From Chitinophagaceae bacterium (GTDB lineage: Bacteria > Bacteroidota > Bacteroidia > Chitinophagales > Chitinophagaceae), in NCBI GenBank assembly GCA_947446585.1, contig CANFGZ010000003.1, forward strand, positions 1 through 37,675: 37,675 nucleotides of DNA, in the 5' to 3' direction. Shown here piece by piece: positions 31,975 through 37,675 of this stretch. The stretch's first letter is position 1. Each line of letters opens with the position of its first letter. Under the pieces are notes generated by a model. It was not told the DNA's origin. It saw only the letters and a program-made list of their open reading frames with translations, and did not search any database. The position numbers and the translations under genes are program-made.

Positions 31975-33378
31975 TTATTTCAAATCTATTTCTCTTTCGT
32001 TTTCCCAATCTGCTTTTATAGATATTTTTTGTGGAAGCGTTGTTGCTCTTTCTGGTTGTAATTTTTTTGAATAATCTCCCGGATCCCATTTGCCATTATT
32101 GTTTTCATCATATAGCAATTGCACATCGTATTCGCCAGGTAAAATCATTTTTACATCCCATTCATTAGCTATTACTGGAAATTTCCATTTAATTGATTCT
32201 CCTTCCATGAATTCTAAAATTGGATGCCTGGAAAGATCGATATTCTTAAAAGTTAATTTTAAAGAACCGTAGTCTGTTGTATTTTTAGTAATAAAATTAA
32301 GTGTGTCATTTACTAAAAGTGTGAGGCCCGAAGAGTCTTCAAATGCTCCTTTGAAAACAATCAGCTTAATCATCATATTTGGTTGCCATTTTTCGGATAT
32401 AGAAATTTTCTTTCTGGAACTATCAATACTGAAACGAGCTGTTGATAATTTTTTATAATTGGTATCACAAATAATAACTGAATCCAGATTAATGTTTTTT
32501 AGTGCACTTTTGAAGATGATTTCAAAAGGTTCTAACAAATCCTGTTTCCCCGAAGAAAGATTATTGCTAAACTTTAATTTCTTATCCGCTAATTTTTTTT
32601 CAACAGAATGAGAAGTAGGAGATTCTATTTTTTCGGCATAAGCAAATAAATTAATGGGTAGCGTTTTTTGTCCGGTATTTATTATTTCGTCGTAAAAAGC
32701 GAATGTTTCAGTTTTTGTATTGTACCATTTATTACCATCACCATCTTTTAAAGCATAAATTCTGAAATTATCTGAGGGCAAATATTTAAATGTAAAGCTT
32801 CCATCACCTTTTAACCGACTTATATAATCCGGTTTTTTTGAATTGATTGCAGTATCGGTTGCATTTCTATAAAGTAACACCAAAATAGTACTGTCTACTT
32901 TTCCATTTTGTGCCAATAAAACCTTTCCTGTTAATTCCAACGAATCAATTGAATTCCCAGTAGAAAAAATATAAGAAAAATCCTTAAGCACGTTTCCTTC
33001 ATTAATATCTTTTATGGCATTTCCAAAATTGATACTGTAGGTGGTGTTGGGATTTAAAGTGTCTTTTAATTTTATTGTAATTGTTCTGAGATTTGAATTA
33101 ATCGATGGGTTAATTTTCTGTAATGGAGAAACCAATAGATTTGATTGCAAATCCTGCAGCTCTATAAATTCATTAAACGTCAGCGTGATTTTATTTTCAG
33201 TAAAATTAATTTTATTTAATTCGGGCAGGGCCTTAACCAATTTCGGTGCAGTAGTATCTTTTGGACCGCCCGTTGGAGCACTTATCTGAGCACAACCACC
33301 TGAAATCATTGCGATTAATTGTGCAATAAATACGACACATAAAAATCTAATTACATTATCTTTCATCCCAAATTTCAT
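31975..33378 (-). CDS. Lipoprotein with N-terminal Ig-like (SbsA-type) domain
   Basis: A 467-aa lipoprotein with a hydrophobic leader ending at ISGGC (Cys29; an alternative start at Met5 gives Cys25). CAQISAPTGGPKDTTAPKLVKALPELNKINF begins the mature protein, a conserved start for the Bacteroidota family with a Big_5-like Ig domain: KITLTFNEFIELQDL and LNPNTTYSINFGNAIKDINEGN (about 60-135). The middle (about 145-235) contains SLELTGKVLLAQNGKVDSTILVLLYRN, a carboxypeptidase-regulatory-like beta sandwich. The last third includes YDVQLLYDENNNGKWDPGDYSKKLQPE, a Ca-binding-like Asp/Asn loop. Function unknown; probably surface-exposed or periplasmic. It follows the helicase gene by 39 bp and may start the cofactor operon. 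Confidence 0.88.
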   Translation of the reverse strand: MKFGMKDNVIRFLCVVFIAQLIAMISGGCAQISAPTGGPKDTTAPKLVKALPELNKINFTENKITLTFNEFIELQDLQSNLLVSPLQKINPSINSNLRTITIKLKDTLNPNTTYSINFGNAIKDINEGNVLKDFSYIFSTGNSIDSLELTGKVLLAQNGKVDSTILVLLYRNATDTAINSKKPDYISRLKGDGSFTFKYLPSDNFRIYALKDGDGNKWYNTKTETFAFYDEIINTGQKTLPINLFAYAEKIESPTSHSVEKKLADKKLKFSNNLSSGKQDLLEPFEIIFKSALKNINLDSVIICDTNYKKLSTARFSIDSSRKKISISEKWQPNMMIKLIVFKGAFEDSSGLTLLVNDTLNFITKNTTDYGSLKLTFKNIDLSRHPILEFMEGESIKWKFPVIANEWDVKMILPGEYDVQLLYDENNNGKWDPGDYSKKLQPERATTLPQKISIKADWENEREIDLK

Positions 33379-33417
33379 TATTAAAGCGTAAAAGTAAAGA
33401 ATGTTAATCGTCTTCGA

Positions 33418-36400
33418 TTAAACTTCTTCTGTTTCCTGTTCATGCAATTTTACAGCAAGTTTATTTGTTTTTACAAAACTGCACCAATGGCATTCTTCTT
33501 TACCACATCCAATGTAAAATTCTCTGTTTTGAATTTTTTTCCAGGTTTGTTTGATTTGCTGTGTCACTGTTGTCAAATCTTCTGGCTGCAACTGTACTTT
33601 TTGTTTTTTATATTTTTTCTTTTTATCAGGTTCAATGAAATCAAATTCGCAGCTTACTGCAGTCCAGTCTTTTCCGGATTTGTTATCTACCAAAAGTTTA
33701 TAAAATACGGCCTGTCTCCAATAATCACCGCCGTTAGGTTCTTTTGCTGAAGGGCCTTTTAATTTATCAAGTCCTTTATCAGGATCACCAGATTTATAAT
33801 CAACCACATTTACATTTTTGCCATCAAATTCAAGTTTATCTAGTTTGCCTTTTATGGGAACGCCTTCAATAACGCCCGTGATGCTGTGTTCAAGTAAAAT
33901 GATTTTATTAACATGATTGATGTAAGTATCATAATAATTACCAAGTACTTCATGACCATGTTCTAATCTTCTGTTGAATTGTTCTTTTGAAAAACTTTCC
34001 CGGTGTTTGTTCATGTAAAATTCAAAAAGTTCGATGAATATTTTTTTGGAAGGAAATTCCTGTTGTGGGTGGTTCTTCATTTTATCGAACAAATAATGTA
34101 ACGCATAGTGTACCGCCGAACCAAATTCAGTGGCTTCGTTTTTAGCTGAAGGAATGCGAATAAAATTATTGTAGTAAAATCCGAGCGGGCATTTCAGATA
34201 ACTATTCAGTGCTGTTACATTCATTACAAATCTTTCAAGAATCGGAGCCACCAAATCATCTTCAAGTTTTTCAACTTCGGGAGAAGCGCCCTGACCAAAT
34301 ATCAAAATGCTGAATTCGGAAACCACATCTGTATTCAGTACTATTGATTCTGTGGGCAACTGATATTGCTCCTGTATCTCAGCAATAAACATGGAAGGCT
34401 CAATTGGCTTTCCGTCGTTTTTAAATTTGCTGTAAGAGATAAACAAATGTTGTTCGGCACGAGTTATCGCTACATAAAACAATCTTCTTAATTCCTGATG
34501 ATCTTTGGCTGAAGTGATGGAACCAAAAACAGTATCCGGAATTTTGTAATTTTTATTTCCTGGTTTTTTCTTCTCCCAAACATCTGCATTAGCACCCACT
34601 ATAAAAACATATTCAAACTCGAGGCCCTTTGAACCATGCGCGGTCATTAAGTTTACGCCTTTCTCACTTCCGCTTACCTGTACCAGTGGAATGGTAATCT
34701 TTTCTGTTTCCATTAGCTCGATAAGGGTTACCAGCTTTTGCAGATCGAGAAAAGGATTGCGGTGGGTTTCATCTTTTATGAAATCAAATAATGCGGTCAG
34801 TATCTGAAGTTGCCAGTGTTTGTCGTGACTATTCATAACCGTGGAAATAACTCCGGTTTCACGGATGATTTCTTCAAACAGCAGCTGTAAAGTATTATTG
34901 GATACTGCAGTAATTAATTTTTCTATGATTTCCGAAGCCCTCTTTAAAGATTCGCTGATATTTGGATTAAATAAATCTTTTGAAGGTGTATTGATTTTTT
35001 CCTGCAGTAATTCACGAATAGACGTTTTGTTTTCTTTATATTTTCTATCCGCAACCTGCATTGAAATTTTTGCAATTTCAATAGGCTTAATTTCAAACCA
35101 ATCGAAATGCAGTATTTCGAACAGCATTTCGTCGCCACTGTAAGCAATGTAATGTTCTGAAGCCAGGTATTTTAATATTAAAATTAATTTCTGTGCCAAA
35201 GGCAATTCTAAAGCATTCATGTGGCGTTTACTGTACACCGGTATATTCATCAGATTAAAATACTGAGAAAGTGTTTCGCCATATTTATTTTCTTTATAAA
35301 TAATTCCAATCTTTCCGGGCGCTGTACCATTATTCAGCAACGATTCTGTTTTTTTTACAATACCAATCATTTCATGACGTTGCGTTTCATATTCATGAAT
35401 TACCGGAAGGTGAGTAAGATGATTAATATTGCTGTTTGAAGCAAGCAACTCTTTGCTTAATCCTTCAATCTGATTTACTAATCTATCGGCATTTCTACTG
35501 ATTAATGCTTTTGAGGTATCTAAAATAGGTTGAGTAGATCGGTAATTACTGGTCAGCACTATTTTAATCAAATCATCGCTGTAAGTTGTTGCAAAGTGAA
35601 GCATGTTTTCAACATTGGCACCCTGAAAGCGATAAATACTTTGGTCATCATCTCCCACAACAAAAACATTAGGTTTATCCCAGAAACTGATGAGCAGCTT
35701 TACCAGCTGATTCTGCGTGCCACTGGTATCCTGATATTCGTCAACCAAAATATATTGATACTTCTCCTGATAACCAGCAAGCAAATTTGCATTTTCACTA
35801 AGGGCCTGTAATACCCAATTAATCATATCATCAAAATCGTAACGATTTATTTTTTTCATTAATGCTTTAAACCGTTCGAATTGATTTACTGCCGCTTTGA
35901 GCTTGTCCATTTTTTCCAACTCATCATAATATGCGGGCTTCAAGTCTCCTTTTTTAAAGTTTCCTCTATTTACTTTATAAATAAATTCTTCTCTGTTGGG
36001 TAAATCTTTGATATATGAATCAATACATCTAATTAAAAAATCAGGAGTCCAACCTTCTCTTTTCATGCTACCAAATAAGGCTTCCAGAGGCGTAGCTTCA
36101 TAATATACATCTCCTCTGTATCTTTTGAGTACATGATTTTTAGGAAGCGTATCAATGAGTTCTTTATAGAGTTGTATTTTTTCAAGTTCTGAAATAGGAT
36201 CTAATGTGTTTTTTTCAAACAACGTAAGATTGTCCTGAATGATGTCATTACAGAAAGCGTGAAAAGTATAGATATTAACTTTGTAGGCATCGGGACCAAT
36301 AAATTGCAATAGTCTTTTTCGCATGGCCACAACGCCTGCATCGGTGTAAGTAAGACAAAGAATATTTTCAGGACTGGCATCTGTATCCAATAAAATCTTT

Positions 36401-36558
36401 CCTATTCTGCTGGCAAGGATTTGCGTTTTGCCTGTGCCCGGTCCGGCAATCACCATAACCGGACCTTCAATGGTATCTACGGCTATTCGTTGCTGTGGGT
36501 TTAATTTCTGATATTCTTTTTCGTAAGTTTCCTGTAGCTTTTTTCTTTGAGTGGACAT
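33418..36558 (-). CDS. UvrD/RecB-type helicase with C-terminal PD-(D/E)XK Fe-S nuclease domain
   Basis: A 1046-aa helicase-nuclease of the AddA/RecB-like UvrD superfamily 1. Walker A AGPGTGKTQ is at 38-46; later motifs include ILCLTYTDAGV, YILVDEYQDTSGTQNQL (Walker B), VVGDDDQSIYRFQGA, TSNYRST, LMTAHGSKGLEFEYVF and RRLFYVAITRAEQHLF. The C-terminal domain has the nuclease core GKLDKLEF...VNVVDYKSGD near 920-945. Cys residues at KCPLGFYYN and IGCGKEECHWCSF (near 1020) match the 4Fe-4S clip of AddB-type nucleases. It probably unwinds and trims DNA ends in recombinational repair. Its promoter box is 4 nt from the ATG, so the mRNA may be leaderless; the lipoprotein gene follows after 39 bp. Confidence 0.93.
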   Translation of the reverse strand: MSTQRKKLQETYEKEYQKLNPQQRIAVDTIEGPVMVIAGPGTGKTQILASRIGKILLDTDASPENILCLTYTDAGVVAMRKRLLQFIGPDAYKVNIYTFHAFCNDIIQDNLTLFEKNTLDPISELEKIQLYKELIDTLPKNHVLKRYRGDVYYEATPLEALFGSMKREGWTPDFLIRCIDSYIKDLPNREEFIYKVNRGNFKKGDLKPAYYDELEKMDKLKAAVNQFERFKALMKKINRYDFDDMINWVLQALSENANLLAGYQEKYQYILVDEYQDTSGTQNQLVKLLISFWDKPNVFVVGDDDQSIYRFQGANVENMLHFATTYSDDLIKIVLTSNYRSTQPILDTSKALISRNADRLVNQIEGLSKELLASNSNINHLTHLPVIHEYETQRHEMIGIVKKTESLLNNGTAPGKIGIIYKENKYGETLSQYFNLMNIPVYSKRHMNALELPLAQKLILILKYLASEHYIAYSGDEMLFEILHFDWFEIKPIEIAKISMQVADRKYKENKTSIRELLQEKINTPSKDLFNPNISESLKRASEIIEKLITAVSNNTLQLLFEEIIRETGVISTVMNSHDKHWQLQILTALFDFIKDETHRNPFLDLQKLVTLIELMETEKITIPLVQVSGSEKGVNLMTAHGSKGLEFEYVFIVGANADVWEKKKPGNKNYKIPDTVFGSITSAKDHQELRRLFYVAITRAEQHLFISYSKFKNDGKPIEPSMFIAEIQEQYQLPTESIVLNTDVVSEFSILIFGQGASPEVEKLEDDLVAPILERFVMNVTALNSYLKCPLGFYYNNFIRIPSAKNEATEFGSAVHYALHYLFDKMKNHPQQEFPSKKIFIELFEFYMNKHRESFSKEQFNRRLEHGHEVLGNYYDTYINHVNKIILLEHSITGVIEGVPIKGKLDKLEFDGKNVNVVDYKSGDPDKGLDKLKGPSAKEPNGGDYWRQAVFYKLLVDNKSGKDWTAVSCEFDFIEPDKKKKYKKQKVQLQPEDLTTVTQQIKQTWKKIQNREFYIGCGKEECHWCSFVKTNKLAVKLHEQETEEV

Positions 36559-36562
36559 GGAG

Positions 36563-36570
36563 CAAAGGTA
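36563..36570 (-). promoter_or_regulatory. -7 promoter box of the helicase gene at leaderless distance
   Basis: TACCTTTG on the minus strand matches TAnnTTTG and is followed by CTCC and the ATG at 36558. Transcription start would fall at or within 1-3 nt of the ATG. No TTTG is seen at -33. Confidence 0.55.
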
Positions 36571-36606
36571 AATGTTTGGGGTGGAACTGGAGGGGATGGA
36601 TCAACT

Positions 36607-36715
36607 AGATAAGCTGGATAGGCTAGATAAGCTAGATAGGCTGGATAGGCTAGATAAGCTGGATAATGCCGATCGTTACGAAACTGCTTATCCAGCTCTA
36701 TCCATCTAATCTATC
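36607..36715. repeat. 9-bp tandem repeats with an inverted arm in the helicase/SRPBCC intergenic region
   Basis: Seven consecutive units of the form RGATARGCT (36607-36669, the last incomplete) are followed by a 21-nt spacer, then the reverse complement of the same motif: AGCTGGATAA (36657-36666) faces TTATCCAGCT (36688-36697), continuing degenerate to 36715. The whole can extrude a large cruciform. It lies between the helicase promoter and the SRPBCC start. Confidence 0.75.
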
Positions 36716-36750
36716 AGAGAACCTTTTCATTACTTAATTGTTATAATTTC

Positions 36751-37215
36751 ATGAGCAAAGTATACAGCATCAAAACCATTCAGTTACTGAAAATCAGTAT
36801 GGATGAGGCCTGGGATTTTTTCAGCAGTCCGAAAAACCTTCAAAAAATAACGCCTTCACAACTGGGATTTAAAATTATTTCGAAACATCATGGAGAAAAA
36901 ATGTATCCCGGACAAATCATTGAATATATGGTGAGTCCGGTTTTAGGCATTCCGCTTTACTGGATGACAGAAATTACTCATGTGGAAGATAAAAAGTATT
37001 TCATTGATGAACAGCGATTTGGACCTTATTCGCTTTGGCATCATCAGCACCATTTCAGGGAAGTAGAAGGAGGAGTTGAAATGACAGATATAGTTCATTA
37101 TAAATTACCTCTGGGATTTCTGGGAGATATTGCCAATAGCTTATTTGTAAAAAAACAATTGAAAGGCATTTTTGACTATCGACATAAGATAGTTGAAGAA
37201 AAGTTTAATTCGTAA
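36751..37215 (+). CDS. SRPBCC family ligand-binding protein
   Basis: A 154-aa cytosolic protein of the START/polyketide-cyclase-like superfamily. The N-terminus MSKVYSIKTIQLLKISMDEAWDFFSSPKNLQKITPSQLGFKI is the helix-grip opening with the conserved xxWxFFSxPxNLxKITP motif. The middle MYPGQIIEYMVSPVLGIPLYWMTEITHVEDKKYFIDEQRFGPYSLWHHQHHF and the end DIVHYKLPLGFLGDIANSLFVKKQLKGIFDYRH match the subgroup often fused to or encoded with SDR/epimerase (SulA-like) proteins. Such proteins bind small hydrophobic molecules; no specific ligand can be given. The upstream region carries the tandem 9-bp repeats. No clear promoter box was found. Confidence 0.9.
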   Translation: MSKVYSIKTIQLLKISMDEAWDFFSSPKNLQKITPSQLGFKIISKHHGEKMYPGQIIEYMVSPVLGIPLYWMTEITHVEDKKYFIDEQRFGPYSLWHHQHHFREVEGGVEMTDIVHYKLPLGFLGDIANSLFVKKQLKGIFDYRHKIVEEKFNS

Positions 37216-37257
37216 AGGATAAGAAAGGCGTTACGTCCATGCTTCTTTTTCCAAATA

Positions 37258-37675
37258 CTATCCTGGCATTCTTGTGATATATTTCTCTATCTGCTTAATC
37301 TGATCTACAATCTGTGGTGTTGTAGCTTTGAATGATTTTGCTTTTCTGAAATATTCTTTTGCCGCTCTGAATTCTCTTTTATTCATCATTATTGAACACA
37401 ATTGTAAATAAGCTGCTGCGTTATTTTCGCTATCTGGCAACCCTGCTCTTATAGCCTGACGAATGTAGGCTTCTCCTTGCTTCATGTCTCCTTTCTGAAT
37501 ACAAAGCATTCCTAATTGCAATTTACTGGGTCCTTCAGCTTGCTGGGTTAAAGAACCTCCCAATGAAAGTCCTTTTTTCATTAATCTTTCAGCCCCATCA
37601 AAATCCTGATTGGCCATAGCCAAATTACCCTGAATAGTATAATAAACCGATCGGATGGGCTTGATTAATAGTGCA
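37258..37675 (-). CDS. TPR-repeat protein, N-terminus outside the window
   Basis: The reading frame stays open from the stop codon at 37258 to the right window border (139 codons, first full codon at 37674-37672). It therefore continues beyond the window; an internal Met at 37623 is probably not the start. The translation shows three tetratricopeptide-like repeats with the A/G-Y/F-x3-A spacing: VYYTIQGNLAMANQDFDGAERLMKKGLSL, LGMLCIQKGDMKQGEAYIRQAIRAG and LCSIMMNKREFRAAKEYFRKAKSF. It ends with QIVDQIKQIEKYITRMPG. TPR domains mediate protein interactions; the partner and the missing N-terminal part are unknown. Confidence 0.8.
   Translation of the reverse strand, partial: ALLIKPIRSVYYTIQGNLAMANQDFDGAERLMKKGLSLGGSLTQQAEGPSKLQLGMLCIQKGDMKQGEAYIRQAIRAGLPDSENNAAAYLQLCSIMMNKREFRAAKEYFRKAKSFKATTPQIVDQIKQIEKYITRMPG

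Noticed and set aside
33404-33421. Perfect 7-bp inverted repeat at the helicase stop codon as a terminator
   Set aside because: There is no T-tract and the lipoprotein gene follows closely, so co-transcription is more likely.
36607-36669. CRISPR-like array
   Set aside because: Units are 9 bp, contiguous and without spacers, and no cas genes are present.

Overview
The window looks like a chromosomal stretch from an AT-rich member of the Bacteroidota, probably near the Chitinophagales/Sphingobacteriia. The evidence is: two secreted metallophosphatases ending in type IX secretion (T9SS) sorting domains; Bacteroidota promoter boxes (TAnnTTTG, twice with TTTG 18-19 nt upstream); almost no Shine-Dalgarno sequences; many SCKK-type lipoprotein leaders; a DUF4286 gene; a tiny ribosomal protein THX gene; and a methionine synthase split into two genes. 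I see no rRNA, tRNA, CRISPR array, phage or IS element.

Layout. 1-6.6 kb: the end of a secreted protein, an ABC-F ATPase, an Hsp20 chaperone, a small helical protein of unknown function, and a convergent two-component pair (soluble PAS-PAS histidine kinase plus a REC/cNMP/Crp-HTH response regulator). Three TGAT-N4-ATCA palindromes of CRP/FNR type lie in the intergenic DNA around this pair. 6.6-14.1 kb, minus strand: three outer-membrane-type proteins, a periplasmic/lipoprotein amidohydrolase, an alpha/beta-hydrolase lipoprotein, and a promoter-to-terminator unit encoding an IPT-PEBP lipoprotein and a YHYH-domain membrane protein. 14.2-17.9 kb: tandem paralogous metallophosphatases. 17.9-20.1 kb: a decayed SGNH-hydrolase remnant, a coiled-coil protein with pdxH, ribosomal protein THX and HU. 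20.3-26.3 kb, minus strand: DUF4286, xth, the two metH halves, recR.

26.3-36.6 kb, minus strand: a tightly packed run of helicase-nuclease, Ig-like lipoprotein, unknown polytopic membrane protein, NTPase-MobA fusion, fdhD, DUF7009-like protein and a YdeP-type molybdopterin oxidoreductase. The last five look like one cofactor-to-enzyme module: the fusion would attach GMP to the molybdenum cofactor, FdhD would sulfurate it, and the oxidoreductase would use it. 36.6-37.7 kb: a 9-bp tandem-repeat/inverted-repeat block, an SRPBCC protein and the start-truncated end of a TPR protein.

The most interesting signals are: (1) a roughly 225-nt leader before metH that begins at a well-formed promoter and can fold into an H-type pseudoknot with an 8-bp and a 13-bp helix, a riboswitch-like topology; (2) the three palindromes that suggest a small autoregulated regulon of the REC-Crp protein including the unknown 127-aa gene; (3) the NTPase-MobA fusion next to an uncharacterised membrane protein in the formate-dehydrogenase-like operon; and (4) three genes whose promoter box ends only 4-5 nt before the start codon, implying leaderless mRNAs.
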